DNA from: Pseudomonas rustica
Lineage (GTDB): Bacteria; Pseudomonadota; Gammaproteobacteria; Pseudomonadales; Pseudomonadaceae
Direction: 5' to 3'
Assembly (NCBI RefSeq): GCF_018336155.1
Contig: NZ_JAGYHF010000002.1
Location: 248,001-312,000, forward strand
DNA: 64,000 bases
This document shows positions 31,240 to 42,753 of the stretch, piece by piece; within the stretch, counting starts at the first letter, position 1; each line of letters opens with the position of its first letter. The notes below the pieces were generated by a model. That model worked only from the letters and a program-made list of their open reading frames with translations, was not told where the DNA came from and ran no database searches. Made by a program: the position numbers and the translations under genes.

Positions 31240-32682
31240 TTATGCGCCCGTGCCACCGACGGTGATCGCATCGATTTTCAGCGTCGGCTGACCCACGCCC
31301 ACCGGCACCGACTGCCCATCCTTGCCGCACGTCCCCACACCGCTGTCCAGCGCCAGATCGTTACCGACCATCGACACCCGGCTCATCGCCTCAGGGCCGT
31401 TGCCGATCAACGTCGCGCCTTTGACCGGCGCAGTGATCTTGCCGTCTTCGATCAGATACGCCTCGCTGGTGGAGAACACAAACTTGCCGCTGGTGATGTC
31501 GACCTGACCGCCGCCGAGGTTGGCGCAGTAGATGCCCTTCTTCACCGACGCGATGATTTCCGCCGGATCGCTTTCGCCACCGAGCATGTAGGTGTTGGTC
31601 ATCCGCGGCATCGGCAAGTGTGCGTAAGATTCACGACGACCATTACCGGTACGGGCCACGCCCATCAGACGCGCATTGAGCTTATCCTGCATGTAACCCT
31701 TGAGCACGCCGTTTTCGATCAGCGTGGTGCACTCGGTCGGCGTACCTTCGTCGTCGACACTCAGCGAACCGCGACGGCCGCTCAAGGTGCCGTCATCGAC
31801 GATGGTGCAAAGCTTCGAGGCAACCATTTCGCCCATGCGCCCGCTGTAAGCCGAACTGCCCTTGCGGTTGAAATCGCCTTCCAGACCGTGGCCGACGGCT
31901 TCGTGCAACAGCACGCCAGACCAACCCGAACCCAACACCACTGGAAAAGTACCGGCCGGCGCAGGGATCGCTTCCAGATTCACCAGCGCCTGACGCAACG
32001 CTTCACGGGCGTAGCCCATGGCGCGGTCTTCGGCGAGGAAATAACGGTAGTCGGTACGCCCGCCGCCGCCATGCCCGCCGCGCTCGCGACGACCATTCTG
32101 CTCAACGATCACGCTGACGTTGAAACGCACCAAAGGGCGCACATCCGCCGCCAGACCGCCGTCGGTGGACGCGACCAGAATCCGTTCCCAGACACCGGCC
32201 ATGCTCACGCTGACTTGCTGGATACGCGGGTCGAGCGCGCGGGTCGCGACATCGATGCTCTTGAGCAGCTCGACTTTCTCGGCGCGGCTCAGCACTTCCA
32301 GCGGGTTATCCGGCGCGTACAACTGAGCGACGTCTTGAGTGGTGAACGCCTGCACCGTGCCGTTTTGCCCGGCACGGGAGATCGAACGTGCTGCGCGAGC
32401 CGCTGCGCCGAGGGCTTCGAGGGTGATCGCGTTGCTGTAGGCGAAACCGGTTTTCTCACCGGATTGCGCGCGCACGCCAACGCCCTGATCGAGGTTGAAG
32501 CTGCCTTCCTTGACGATGCCATCTTCCAGCGCCCAGGACTCGGAGATCTGTCCCTGGAAATACAGGTCGGCGGCATCGATGCCCGGGCCGGCCAGATCGC
32601 CGAGTACGCCTTGCAGGCTCTCGATGGTCACGCCGCCCGGTGCCAACAGGTGATCACTGACTGAGGACAACAACTCGCTCAT
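31240..32682 (-). CDS. tldD: Metalloprotease TldD
   Basis: The 480-residue catalytic subunit of the TldD/TldE protease has the zinc motif HEAVGH at 260-265 with downstream GLEGDF. The conserved C-terminal glycine-rich part ([19 protein letters not shown]) is present. I chose ATG 32682 ([13 protein letters not shown]); the frame has an upstream in-frame ATG at 32703 (MNLRRKP) that overlaps the nitrilase stop region. It is 4 bp after the nitrilase gene. Confidence 0.94.
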   Translation of the reverse strand: MSELLSSVSDHLLAPGGVTIESLQGVLGDLAGPGIDAADLYFQGQISESWALEDGIVKEGSFNLDQGVGVRAQSGEKTGFAYSNAITLEALGAAARAARSISRAGQNGTVQAFTTQDVAQLYAPDNPLEVLSRAEKVELLKSIDVATRALDPRIQQVSVSMAGVWERILVASTDGGLAADVRPLVRFNVSVIVEQNGRRERGGHGGGGRTDYRYFLAEDRAMGYAREALRQALVNLEAIPAPAGTFPVVLGSGWSGVLLHEAVGHGLEGDFNRKGSSAYSGRMGEMVASKLCTIVDDGTLSGRRGSLSVDDEGTPTECTTLIENGVLKGYMQDKLNARLMGVARTGNGRRESYAHLPMPRMTNTYMLGGESDPAEIIASVKKGIYCANLGGGQVDITSGKFVFSTSEAYLIEDGKITAPVKGATLIGNGPEAMSRVSMVGNDLALDSGVGTCGKDGQSVPVGVGQPTLKIDAITVGGTGA

Positions 32683-32686
32683 AGGT

Positions 32687-33547
32687 TTACGCCTTAAATT
32701 CATGTTCTGAAGCAGGTCGCTGTGCGCCCTGCGAGAAAAACCGCCGATGACTCGTCACCGGCATCCGCGCCCTGATGGACGCTTGTTCACTGCTATCGCG
32801 TTCGGCCAACAACACCGCTTCGCCTTGATCCTGTTGCGCCAGCACGCGGCCCCACGGGTCGACAATCGCCGCATGGCCAAAAGTTTCGCGCGGCCCCGGA
32901 TGGGTTCCACCCTGCGCTGCCGCCAACACATAACACTGGGTTTCGATGGCCCGCGCGCGAATCAGTACGTCCCAATGCGCTGCGCCGGTCACCGCGGTAA
33001 ACGCCGACGGTGCGGTAATCAATTCAGCACCGGCCGCGCGCAATTCGCTGTACAGCTCCGGGAAGCGCAGGTCGTAACACACGGTCAGGCCCAATTTGCC
33101 CACCGGCGTGTCCGCCACCACCACGCCACTGCCATAAGCATAGTCATCGGATTCGCGGTAACGGCCGCGATTGTCGGCGACATCGACATCGAACAGGTGC
33201 AGCTTGTCATAGCGTGCAACGATTTCGCCGTGTTCGTTGACCAGCAGCGAACAGGCATTGGCCTTCGCCGTCGGTTGATCCACCGGCGGCAGCGGCAATG
33301 TGCCGGCCACTATCCATAACTTGAGGTCGCGGGCGGTCTGTTTCAACCATGGCAGGATCGGGCCGTCGCCTAATGCCTCGGCGCGGCCGATATCAGCGAC
33401 GTCGCGGCGGCCCATGGCGGCGAAGTTTTCCGGCAGCACCGCGAGCTTCGCGCCCCCGGCGGCAGCCTGTTCGAGCAGGCGCCGGGCCTGAGCCAGATTG
33501 GCCAGCACGTCACTCTGGCTGACCATTTGAATCACCGCAAAAGACAT
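32687..33547 (-). CDS. Carbon-nitrogen hydrolase (Nit1-like)
   Basis: The 286-residue nitrilase-superfamily protein has the catalytic triad E40 (AVLPENFA), K115 (YDKLHLFD) and C157 (VCYDLRFPE). It resembles the Nit branch of omega-amidases/deaminated-glutathione amidases; the substrate is not proven. It lies between yhdP and tldD in a conserved order and is likely co-transcribed with tldD. Confidence 0.88.
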   Translation of the reverse strand: MSFAVIQMVSQSDVLANLAQARRLLEQAAAGGAKLAVLPENFAAMGRRDVADIGRAEALGDGPILPWLKQTARDLKLWIVAGTLPLPPVDQPTAKANACSLLVNEHGEIVARYDKLHLFDVDVADNRGRYRESDDYAYGSGVVVADTPVGKLGLTVCYDLRFPELYSELRAAGAELITAPSAFTAVTGAAHWDVLIRARAIETQCYVLAAAQGGTHPGPRETFGHAAIVDPWGRVLAQQDQGEAVLLAERDSSEQASIRARMPVTSHRRFFSQGAQRPASEHEFKA

Positions 33548-33578
33548 GGCCGCTCCTCGAAATCTGCATATGACGGTG

Positions 33579-33640
33579 TAGGAGCTGCCGCAGGCTGCGA
33601 TCTTTTGATCTTAAAAGATCGCAGCCTTCGGCAGCTCCTG
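33579..33640. repeat. Type-1 REP pair, copy F (short spacer)
   Basis: Inverted cores are separated by only TTTTGATCTTAAAA. The left arm carries the GCCGCAGGC variant. It lies between yhdP and the nitrilase gene on the same strand. Confidence 0.88.
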
Positions 33641-33660
33641 CAGGGGGTAGTGTCTGCTAG

Positions 33661-36600
33661 TTAAAAAGGCTTGTCGAAAGTGATTTTCGGCTCTTTCCAC
33701 GGGCCTTTGACGGTGTATTTGACGCTGGCGAAGCGCGCCACCTGGTCGCCGATCAGCTTGTCGATCAGGAACAAAGCACCGCCAATCGCCGGGGCACCGA
33801 CGATCAGCGCGGCAATCGGCAGGTTGTTGGTCACCGGCAATGTCACCATCAACTTGGCGTCGACCTGTTCCGCAACCATGTCCAGTTTGCCGTTGAGTTC
33901 GATATTGCTCGATGGCCCGGTCAGGCGAATCGGCTCCTTGGTGTCGTAAACACCGTTGGTCGCTACCAGCAGGCCTTTGACCCGATCGTAGCTCAGGCCT
34001 TTGCCGAACAGGTCGGAGAAGTCCAGGCGCAAGCGACGACCAATCGAGTTGAAGTTGAGCAGACCGAACACGCGCAACGCCTGCGCGCCGCCATCCACTT
34101 CAATAAATTGACCTTTGTTCAGCGAGGCATCGAGGGTGCCGGAGAAGCGCTTGGTCGCCAGCCACGCCGGCGAGCCCGGCCAGCGGCCATCGACGTCCAT
34201 GTGGAAATCTTCGCTGGTCACGCTCGGCGCATAACCCCAGCCCTTGAGCACATCGGCGAGGTTCTTGCCGCTGATCCGCCCTTTGAACCAGCTGTTGCTC
34301 GAGCCCGCCGCGCCTTCCCAGCCGCCGTTGCCCTGCAAGAGGATACCTTTGAGGCCCATGTCGAGGTTGTTCAAGGCAATGCCTTTGGCAGTCGGGCGAA
34401 TTTTCAGCGACCAGCCACCGACCAGATCCTGGCCCTGGAACAATTGATTGATGGTGATATCCAGCGCGGGAATCTTCGTCGGATCGACCGAGGCCAAAGG
34501 ATCGGGGGCGTTCTCGTCGGTCTGCACATTCGGATCCGCCGCCGGCAGCTTCACGTATTGCATGTTGACCGCAATCGGCACGCCCTTGGCGTCGGGCAGG
34601 CTGGCGGCGCCTTTAGCCTGCTGACTGTCGAGGGCCAACGCCCACGCGCCAGGTTTGCGATTGAGCTGCACCGACGCCTGATCCAGCGTGGTGCCGAACG
34701 CTGTCAGCTTGCCGACTTTGATATCCGCGCTGTTGAGCAATTTGTTGGCGCTGCCGCCCGGATCCTGCCCGGCGTACTTGTTGACCAGATCCTGCCACGG
34801 CGCGACGTCCAGCTCCGACAGCACACCGCGGATGCGCAAACCCTTGGCGCCCGGCAACACCGCCTCGCCCGCCCCGAGGAACAACTCACCGCGACCGTCA
34901 GCAAAACCGCTCGATGGCGCGGCATAGGTGAAGTTGGCCAGTTGATCGTAGTTGACCCAGTAACGTCGTTCCGGCCCTTGCAAGGTCATGCGGAACACCG
35001 TGTCGCGCCCGACATCCGCCGCCATGCCGAACGGTGCCGGCAGATCCACCGCCACGCCCTTGAGGTTGGAGCTGACCATTAATTGGCTGTCGGCGCCGTC
35101 CAGATTCAATTGCAGTTGATACGGAATCGTCCCGGACACCGGCAACGGTTGCGTCACCGCCAGCCAGTCGGTGAGCTTCTTGACTTCGACCTGCCCTGTC
35201 GCCGCTACACGAGTTTTCAGCTTGCCCGGACTGCCGTCAGCAAAAATCTGCGCGGTCACCGGTTTGTCGAAGGCCCGTGCGCTGATGTTCTGCCCGCTGA
35301 GGCCTTTGGCGCTGTCGAAGCGGAAATCACCCTTGAGTTGGCTCAGTTCCAACTTCGGCTCGGCCAGTTTCAACTTCGCATTGGCGGTTTTGAAATCGAC
35401 GAGAATTTTCGGCTCCTCGCCTTTTCCCAGCGGCACGTCGAGTTTGAGCTTGCCACGAAGATCCCCTGAGCCTTCCCAACCGGCGAAGGTTTCGCCCGTG
35501 CCGATCGGCGCATCCTGCAGAATCTTCAAGCCATCGCCAAGACCACCGGCGAACGTGCCGTCCAGCAGCAAGTGCGAGTTCTGCCCGGACGGCACATGCG
35601 GAATATTGACCGAGACATCGCTGACCTGGGTGTCGAGCAACTGACCCTTTTTCGCCAGAATGCGTACGCCGCTGTCCTCGATAAACACATCACCGCTGAC
35701 CTTGCTGACGTGCGGCCAGCCCGGCTGGAATGCGAGTTCAGCGTCATGCACCTTGAAGAACAGACTGATGCTGCGGTCGGCTTCTTTGGCGTCCTTGCTC
35801 AGCGAGCCCTGATACTGGAAGAAACCTTCATCCACCGCGCCTTTGAGGATCGCCGTGCGCAGCCATTCGTCGAGCGCCGGGCTCAGGACTTCCGGCAGGT
35901 ACTTGGCGGTGTAGCGACCGTCGCCGTCGACCAGACCGACGCGCAAGTCCATGTAGTCTTCCTGGCTGTGATCGAAATGCAGGCGGATCAGGAAGTCGCC
36001 GGCAATTTTGCCCTCTTCGCCGAGCACTTTGAGGTACGGCGCGATCAGGGTGAAACCGTCTTTATCGAGTTTCCAGGTCAGGCGCGCGTTGGCCTGAATG
36101 TATTGCCATGGCTTGGCGAAAATCGGATCGAGGTGCAGGACGAAATCCTTGCTGTCCATGCGCAGTTCGCCGCCGTCGAGGTTACCGTTGAGGCTGCCGC
36201 TGACATTTCGTGCAGCCGGGGCGCCGTGATAGGCATCGAAGCCGACCTTGTCGAGGTTGGCGGCGAAGCTGAATTTTGTGCCGTCAGTGGCCGCCGGACG
36301 GAAATCCAGCAGCACGTTACGCAGGCCACCGGTCACTTTCAGGTGATCGACCACTTCGGCGAAACCTTTCGGTAACGGCCCGAGCGCGTTGAGCAGTGGC
36401 GTGATCGGCGTCAGATCCAGACGATCAGCCTGCAGATGCCAGAGCTCTTCCACTTTGTCGGTGGCGCGGGTCTGTTGCAGTTGAACGCGGGATTCCCATC
36501 GGGTTTCGCCGAAATTCATCGCCAGCGAATCAAACGTCACCGCCGCGCCGTCGCCACCGTCGCGGTAGTACGCGTTGATGGCGAGGTTGTTGATCTGGAT

Positions 36601-37464
36601 AGGCTTGCGCTCGCCATAGGCGCCGGTGACTTGCGGCGCGTTCAAGCGAACAGAGGCGCTTTGCAGCGTGCCCTTGGCCCAATCGATCCAGACCTCACCA
36701 CCAGCCTTGATCTCGGAGAAATTCCATTGTTGGGTCAGGCGTTCGGGCAACCATTTCGCCCAATCGCTTTGCGGCAGACTGGCGTAGCCCTCGACCGTGC
36801 TGTCCTGCCATTGCTCCGGACGCAGGCGCGTGCGCAGGTTGATCGCCACGGGCTGGCCGTCCGGCAGAGTCAAACGGGCATCGAGACGTTGGCGACTGGC
36901 GCCGGTTTTCAGGTTGATGCCGACATAGGTGAGGGTCATCGGCGCGTGATCCTGCGGCTGCAGGGTCACCTGACTGTCGAGCACCGAGAGTTGCTGAATC
37001 ATTTGCGAACGATTGAACAACTGCTGCGCATCCAGCGGTTGATCGTTCTGCACTGGCAGACCTTCCAGCGCCCAACTGCCGTCCTCGGCTTCCTTGAGGC
37101 TGATCTTCAGGCCATTGAGTTCCAGATGGGCAATGCGCACTTCACGGGCCAACAGACTGGCCCAGAGATCAGGCACGGCGCGCACTTGATCCAGACGCAA
37201 CGCATTGGCGCCGCTGCCGACCATCACATCGCGTGCCAGCAGGATCGGGGCGAAGCCGCTCCAGTTACCTTCCAGCTCGCCGATCTGCAACGGCATGCCA
37301 AGGGCGGCGCTGGCCTTGTCTTCGATGTCGGTGCGGTATTCGGCGACCAGCGGGGTCAGCTCGCGGCCGAGGCTGACGTACAACGCCATCAACACCAGAA
37401 CCAACGCGCACAGGCCCAGCCCCCAACGGGTGAGTGCGGCCAGAATGCGTGTCAGACGCTCCAT
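33661..37464 (-). CDS. yhdP: AsmA-like protein YhdP
   Basis: At 1267 residues this is the large AsmA-family YhdP with one N-terminal membrane helix (LGLCALVLVLMALYVSLG) and a long beta-rich periplasmic body. YhdP, TamB and YdbH are proposed to carry phospholipids along a hydrophobic groove to the outer membrane. I chose ATG 37464 (MERLTRILAALTRWG), seven codons after another possible start at 37485. It is 75 bp downstream of rng. Confidence 0.9.
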   Translation of the reverse strand: MERLTRILAALTRWGLGLCALVLVLMALYVSLGRELTPLVAEYRTDIEDKASAALGMPLQIGELEGNWSGFAPILLARDVMVGSGANALRLDQVRAVPDLWASLLAREVRIAHLELNGLKISLKEAEDGSWALEGLPVQNDQPLDAQQLFNRSQMIQQLSVLDSQVTLQPQDHAPMTLTYVGINLKTGASRQRLDARLTLPDGQPVAINLRTRLRPEQWQDSTVEGYASLPQSDWAKWLPERLTQQWNFSEIKAGGEVWIDWAKGTLQSASVRLNAPQVTGAYGERKPIQINNLAINAYYRDGGDGAAVTFDSLAMNFGETRWESRVQLQQTRATDKVEELWHLQADRLDLTPITPLLNALGPLPKGFAEVVDHLKVTGGLRNVLLDFRPAATDGTKFSFAANLDKVGFDAYHGAPAARNVSGSLNGNLDGGELRMDSKDFVLHLDPIFAKPWQYIQANARLTWKLDKDGFTLIAPYLKVLGEEGKIAGDFLIRLHFDHSQEDYMDLRVGLVDGDGRYTAKYLPEVLSPALDEWLRTAILKGAVDEGFFQYQGSLSKDAKEADRSISLFFKVHDAELAFQPGWPHVSKVSGDVFIEDSGVRILAKKGQLLDTQVSDVSVNIPHVPSGQNSHLLLDGTFAGGLGDGLKILQDAPIGTGETFAGWEGSGDLRGKLKLDVPLGKGEEPKILVDFKTANAKLKLAEPKLELSQLKGDFRFDSAKGLSGQNISARAFDKPVTAQIFADGSPGKLKTRVAATGQVEVKKLTDWLAVTQPLPVSGTIPYQLQLNLDGADSQLMVSSNLKGVAVDLPAPFGMAADVGRDTVFRMTLQGPERRYWVNYDQLANFTYAAPSSGFADGRGELFLGAGEAVLPGAKGLRIRGVLSELDVAPWQDLVNKYAGQDPGGSANKLLNSADIKVGKLTAFGTTLDQASVQLNRKPGAWALALDSQQAKGAASLPDAKGVPIAVNMQYVKLPAADPNVQTDENAPDPLASVDPTKIPALDITINQLFQGQDLVGGWSLKIRPTAKGIALNNLDMGLKGILLQGNGGWEGAAGSSNSWFKGRISGKNLADVLKGWGYAPSVTSEDFHMDVDGRWPGSPAWLATKRFSGTLDASLNKGQFIEVDGGAQALRVFGLLNFNSIGRRLRLDFSDLFGKGLSYDRVKGLLVATNGVYDTKEPIRLTGPSSNIELNGKLDMVAEQVDAKLMVTLPVTNNLPIAALIVGAPAIGGALFLIDKLIGDQVARFASVKYTVKGPWKEPKITFDKPF

Positions 37465-37539
37465 GTCAGATGGCTCCCATGGCAATAAAACTGCGAAAAG
37501 CTGAGGCCAGCCGCGGTAGAAAAAATGTGACGCAGGGGA

Positions 37540-38997
37540 TCAGAGCAGCACCACGTCGTATTGTTCCTGGGAATACATGGTTTCCACCTGGAAGCGAATG
37601 GTGCGACCGATAAACCCTTCAAGTTCGGCGACGTTACCCGATTCTTCATCGAGCAGTCGATCAACCACTTTCTGGTTGGCCAGTACGCGATAACCCTCGG
37701 CCTGATAGGCACGGGCCTCACGCAGAATCTCGCGGAAAATCTCGTAACAGATGGTTTCCGGAGTCTTCAATTTGCCACGGCCCTGACAACTGCTGCACGG
37801 CTCGCACAGCACTTGTTCAAGACTTTCGCGGGTGCGCTTGCGGGTCATCTGCACCAGGCCCAACTCGGTGATGCCGATAATGTTGGTCTTGGCGTGATCG
37901 CGCTCCAGCTGTTTCTCCAGCGTGCGCAGCACCTGACGCTGGTGCTCTTCATCTTCCATGTCGATGAAGTCGATGATGATGATCCCGCCCAGATTACGCA
38001 GGCGCATCTGCCGGGCAATCGCGGTGGCGGCTTCGAGGTTGGTCTTGAAAATGGTTTCTTCAAGGTTGCGATGACCGACGAACGCGCCAGTGTTGACGTC
38101 GATGGTGGTCATGGCTTCCGCCGGATCGATCACCAAATAGCCGCCGGATTTCAACGGGACTTTGCGCTCAAGGGCGCGCTGGATCTCATCTTCGACGCCA
38201 TACAGATCGAAAATCGGCCGCTCGCCCGGGTAATGTTCCAGACGATCGGCGATCTCCGGCATCAGCTCGGCGACGAACTGCGTGGTTTTCTGGAAGGTTT
38301 CCCGTGAGTCGATGCGGATCTTCTCGATCTTCGGGCTGACCAGATCGCGCAGGGTGCGCAAGGCCAGACCGAGGTCTTCGTAGATCACGCTCGGCGCGCC
38401 GATGGTTTTGATTTGTTCGTTGATCTGATCCCACAAACGGCGCAGATAACGAATGTCCATAAGGATTTCTTCAGCGCCGGCGCCTTCGGCCGCGGTGCGC
38501 AGAATGAAGCCGCCCGCCTCCTGAATGCCTTCTTTGGCCACGCAATCGCTGACCACCTTTTTCAGGCGTTCGCGCTCGGCTTCGTCTTCGATTTTCAGGG
38601 AAATGCCGACGTGGGCGGTGCGCGGCATGTACACCAGATAGCGCGACGGGATCGACAATTGTGTGGTCAGGCGTGCGCCTTTCGAGCCGATCGGGTCTTT
38701 GGTGACTTGCACCACCAGGCTCTGGCCTTCGTGCACCAGCGCGCTGATGCTTTCAACGGAGGAGCCTTCGCGCAGGGAAATTTCCGAGGCATGAATGAAC
38801 GCGGCGCGATCCAGACCGATGTCGACGAATGCTGCCTGCATGCCCGGCAGTACCCGGACAATCTTGCCTTTATAGATGTTGCCGACGATCCCGCGTTTTT
38901 GCGTGCGCTCGACATGGACTTCTTGCAGCACACCGTTTTCGACCACCGCCACGCGCGATTCCATCGGCGTGATGTTGATCAGAATCTCTTCACTCAT
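37540..38997 (-). CDS. rng: Ribonuclease G
   Basis: The 485-residue RNase E/G family member has the S1 domain (ENGVLQEVHVERTQKRGIVGNIYKG), the DNase I-like catalytic core (GGYLVIDPAEAMTTIDVNTG; IIIDFID) and the zinc-link cysteines CEPCSSCQGRG. It trims 16S rRNA 5' ends and degrades mRNA. I chose ATG 38997 (MSEEILINITPMESRVAVV), the family start. It sits between maf and yhdP in the conserved mre-maf-rng-yhdP order. Confidence 0.94.
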   Translation of the reverse strand: MSEEILINITPMESRVAVVENGVLQEVHVERTQKRGIVGNIYKGKIVRVLPGMQAAFVDIGLDRAAFIHASEISLREGSSVESISALVHEGQSLVVQVTKDPIGSKGARLTTQLSIPSRYLVYMPRTAHVGISLKIEDEAERERLKKVVSDCVAKEGIQEAGGFILRTAAEGAGAEEILMDIRYLRRLWDQINEQIKTIGAPSVIYEDLGLALRTLRDLVSPKIEKIRIDSRETFQKTTQFVAELMPEIADRLEHYPGERPIFDLYGVEDEIQRALERKVPLKSGGYLVIDPAEAMTTIDVNTGAFVGHRNLEETIFKTNLEAATAIARQMRLRNLGGIIIIDFIDMEDEEHQRQVLRTLEKQLERDHAKTNIIGITELGLVQMTRKRTRESLEQVLCEPCSSCQGRGKLKTPETICYEIFREILREARAYQAEGYRVLANQKVVDRLLDEESGNVAELEGFIGRTIRFQVETMYSQEQYDVVLL

Positions 38998-39055
38998 GGC
39001 AGGATCTCGTTCAGACATTTTCACGATAATGGCCGCATCTGGTTTCGTACGACGC

Positions 39056-39652
39056 TCATTGCGCGCTTAGGTTTTGCCAACAGGGTATGCCGAAATGGCC
39101 CAGCAGTTCTGCGGTTTCGCAAACAGGCAACCCGACCACCGCCGAGTAACTGCCATTGAGCCCGGCGACAAACACTGCGCCGAGGCCCTGAATGCCATAG
39201 CCACCGGCCTTGTCGCGGGGTTCACCGCTGGCCCAGTAGGCCGCGGCTTCTTCACGACTGATCGGGCGGAACCGCACCAGACTGCGCACCACGCGCGACT
39301 CGCAACGCTCGTCGTCGAGCACGGCGATTGCCGTCAGCACTTCATGCTCCTTGCCGGACAACATCATCAGCATGGCGCATGCGTCGGCTTCGTCCACCGG
39401 TTTGCCGAGAATTTTACCGTCGAGCACCACAGCGGTATCCGCGCCCAGCACACAATGCTGTTCGGCGGACACGAGCGTGCGTCGCCCGGCCTCGGCTTTG
39501 CCGCGCGCCAGACGCTCGACGTAGGCCGAAGGGGATTCGTTGGTAAAAGGGGTTTCATCGATGTCCGCGCTGATGGCGGTGAACGGCACGCCGATCTGCG
39601 TGAGCAATTCACGCCGACGCGGCGAACCTGAGGCAAGGTAAAGCGACTTCAT
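39056..39652 (-). CDS. Maf-family nucleotide pyrophosphatase (YhdE-like)
   Basis: The 198-residue Maf/HAM1-fold protein has the N-terminal [11 protein letters not shown] and the acidic motif DETP. YhdE-type enzymes hydrolyse dTTP/UTP and modified pyrimidine nucleotides. ATG 39652 ([11 protein letters not shown]) is the family start. It is co-directional with mreD and rng. Confidence 0.92.
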   Translation of the reverse strand: MKSLYLASGSPRRRELLTQIGVPFTAISADIDETPFTNESPSAYVERLARGKAEAGRRTLVSAEQHCVLGADTAVVLDGKILGKPVDEADACAMLMMLSGKEHEVLTAIAVLDDERCESRVVRSLVRFRPISREEAAAYWASGEPRDKAGGYGIQGLGAVFVAGLNGSYSAVVGLPVCETAELLGHFGIPCWQNLSAQ

Positions 39653-39738
39653 CACGACATCTCCCTGTTTAGTGCCCTGCCTCACAAATACTCTTCCCTG
39701 TTGGCGGCGTCACCGGTGCGGGCACATGCCTGGTCGAC

Positions 39739-40230
39739 TCAATTGATCTTGTAGCGGCGGCGCAATCCACGCAAAGCGAAACTGACCCACGGCCAGAGCA
39801 AAGCACTGACCAGTGCCGGCAATACCAGCGCCAGCGTCGGTTGACGGTTACCGGTCAACGCGCTGAGCCACAGCTGCACGAGCTGGGCGAGGCCGAAGAT
39901 CACCAGAATCACCAGGCACTGCTGCCACATCGGGAACATGCGCAAGCGCTGCTGCAACGAGAGGACGAGGAAAGTAATCAGCGTCAGGATCAAGGCGTTC
40001 TGCCCCAGCAGCGTGCCGTAGAGCACGTCTTCAGCCAGACCCAGACAAAACGCGGTGACCATGCCGACCGTTTGCGGCATGTACAGCGCCCAGAATGTCA
40101 GGAGCAGCGCCAGCCACAGCGGGCGGAGGATTTCCATGAATTGCGGCAACGGCGAAACACTGAGCAGCAGGCCGATGGCAAAGGTCAGCCAGACGATCCA
40201 GCCGTTACGCGAGGCAGTCGCTCCGACCAT
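39739..40230 (-). CDS. mreD: Rod-shape determining protein MreD
   Basis: The 163-residue protein has about five membrane segments (WIVWLTFAIGLLLSVSPL; PTLALVLPALVSALLWPWVSFAL). It is the membrane subunit of the elongasome with MreC, RodA and PBP2. Its start overlaps the mreC stop by one base. Confidence 0.93.
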   Translation of the reverse strand: MVGATASRNGWIVWLTFAIGLLLSVSPLPQFMEILRPLWLALLLTFWALYMPQTVGMVTAFCLGLAEDVLYGTLLGQNALILTLITFLVLSLQQRLRMFPMWQQCLVILVIFGLAQLVQLWLSALTGNRQPTLALVLPALVSALLWPWVSFALRGLRRRYKIN

Positions 40231-41360
40231 TATTCTTGTCTCCCGGTGGTGGCGGGCGCAGTCACCGGCGGTTTCGCCGCTGGCCGTGCAGCCGGCTGAG
40301 CGGCCGGAGGTTTACTGGCGGCGGGCGGTTTCGACGCCGCTGGCGGTTTGCTCGCAGCCGGCTTGGCCGGTGTCACAGCGGCAGCGGCCGGTGCGGCGGG
40401 CGTTGCTGCTGGAGTCGCCGCAGCGGCGGCAGGTGGCGTGACGGTTTTCGGCACAGTGGCCGGGATCACCGGGCCACCGCCCTGCGCGTCGAGATTTTCC
40501 TGGGCTTGCGCGGCGTCATTGGCGCGCTCTTCCGGCGTGCGGGTGTCGCTGAACACCAGCAGCATATAGCGGCTGCGATTCAGGGCTGCCGTCGGCACGG
40601 CGCGGACGATGGCGAAGGGCTGACCGGAATCGTGGATCACTTCCTTGACGGTCGCCACCGGGTAACCGGCCGGGAAACGCTGGCCGAGACCCGAACTGAC
40701 CAGCAGATCGCCTTCTTTGATGTCGGCGGTGTCGGCAACGTGGCGCAATTCCAGACGTTCCGGGTTACCGGTGCCGCTGGCAATCGCACGCAGACCGTTA
40801 CGGTTCACCTGCACAGGAATGCTGTGAGTGGTGTCGGTCAACAGCAATACACGTGAGGTGTAAGGCATCAACTCGACCACCTGGCCCATCAAGCCGCGCG
40901 CATCGAGCACCGGTTGACCGAGCACCACGCCGTCGCGCTCACCTTTATTGATGATGATGCGATGGGTGAAGGGATTGGGATCCATGCCGATCAACTCGGC
41001 CACTTCGACCTTTTCGTTGACCAGTGCGGAAGAATTCAGCAACTCGCGCAGCCGAACGTTCTGCTCGGTGAGGGCGGCAAGCTTTTGCATGCGACCCTGC
41101 AGCAGCAGGTTTTCGGTCTTGAGTTTTTCATTTTCGGCGACAAGCTCGGTACGGCTGCCGAATTGACTGGCCACGCCTTCCCATAAACGTCCGGGCAGGT
41201 CAGTGATCCAGTAGGCATCCATCAGCACCAGCGACATCTGGCTGCGTGCAGGCTTGAGCAGACTGAAGCGGGCATCGACGACCATCAGCGCGACCGACAG
41301 CACGGCCAGCACCAACAGGCGCACACCCAACGAAGGGCCTTTGGCGAAAAGCGGTTTAAT
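40230..41360 (-). CDS. mreC: Rod-shape determining protein MreC, with probable ATT start
   Basis: The protein has a basic N-terminus (IKPLFAKGPS), a membrane helix (VRLLVLAVLSVALMVVDARF), a coiled coil (about 65-110), the beta-domain core and an alanine/proline-rich tail of about 80 residues (repeats of KPPAAS). It organises peptidoglycan synthesis along the cell wall with MreB and MreD. No ATG, GTG, TTG or CTG lies between the in-frame TGA upstream and TTG 41330. The codon ATT at 41360 has GGAGGAG ending 6 nt upstream, so I propose it as the start (376 residues). TTG 41330 would give 366 residues without the basic stretch. Confidence 0.85.
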   Translation of the reverse strand: MKPLFAKGPSLGVRLLVLAVLSVALMVVDARFSLLKPARSQMSLVLMDAYWITDLPGRLWEGVASQFGSRTELVAENEKLKTENLLLQGRMQKLAALTEQNVRLRELLNSSALVNEKVEVAELIGMDPNPFTHRIIINKGERDGVVLGQPVLDARGLMGQVVELMPYTSRVLLLTDTTHSIPVQVNRNGLRAIASGTGNPERLELRHVADTADIKEGDLLVSSGLGQRFPAGYPVATVKEVIHDSGQPFAIVRAVPTAALNRSRYMLLVFSDTRTPEERANDAAQAQENLDAQGGGPVIPATVPKTVTPPAAAAATPAATPAAPAAAAVTPAKPAASKPPAASKPPAASKPPAAQPAARPAAKPPVTAPATTGRQE

Positions 41361-41445
41361 AAGCCGCTCCTCCCAGGCAAATGTTCTGTTTATTCATACG
41401 GCATCAAACCGGCCTGGATGAAGACTGACAGAAGATAAACGCCAA

Positions 41446-41471
41446 CAGGCAGCACTGCAAAGTGCTGCCTG
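41446..41471. terminator. Strong hairpin between mreB and mreC
   Basis: An 11-bp perfect stem CAGGCAGCACT/AGTGCTGCCTG with a 4-nt loop, 33 bp after the mreB stop. The T content after it is low (TTGGCGTTTATCTT), so it probably attenuates rather than fully ends transcription. Confidence 0.55.
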
Positions 41472-41503
41472 CGCGCGCTCACCCACGTATTGCAACCCAG
41501 CAC

Positions 41504-42553
<1,050 letters not shown>

Positions 42554-42753
42554 CTAGGCAACGCGTGGGTAAAAAAGTGCGGCAAACTCTAACAACGACA
42601 GGGATTTTGGGCAAGGCGCCAATATGTTAAATTGGCCGCTTTTCTGTGCACCAAGCCCCACAATCGCGGCCTTATGACCGTAGAAGTGCGGTAGTGTTCC
42701 GAACAATCTAACACACGGACGCCGTGTGTTCTGTTTTCCACTGGAGAATCCCG

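Noticed and set aside
31186-32664. A 492-codon plus-strand frame opposite tldD
   Set aside because: It is opposite a certain gene with the zinc-protease motif; the antisense peptide is H/R-rich without a known domain.
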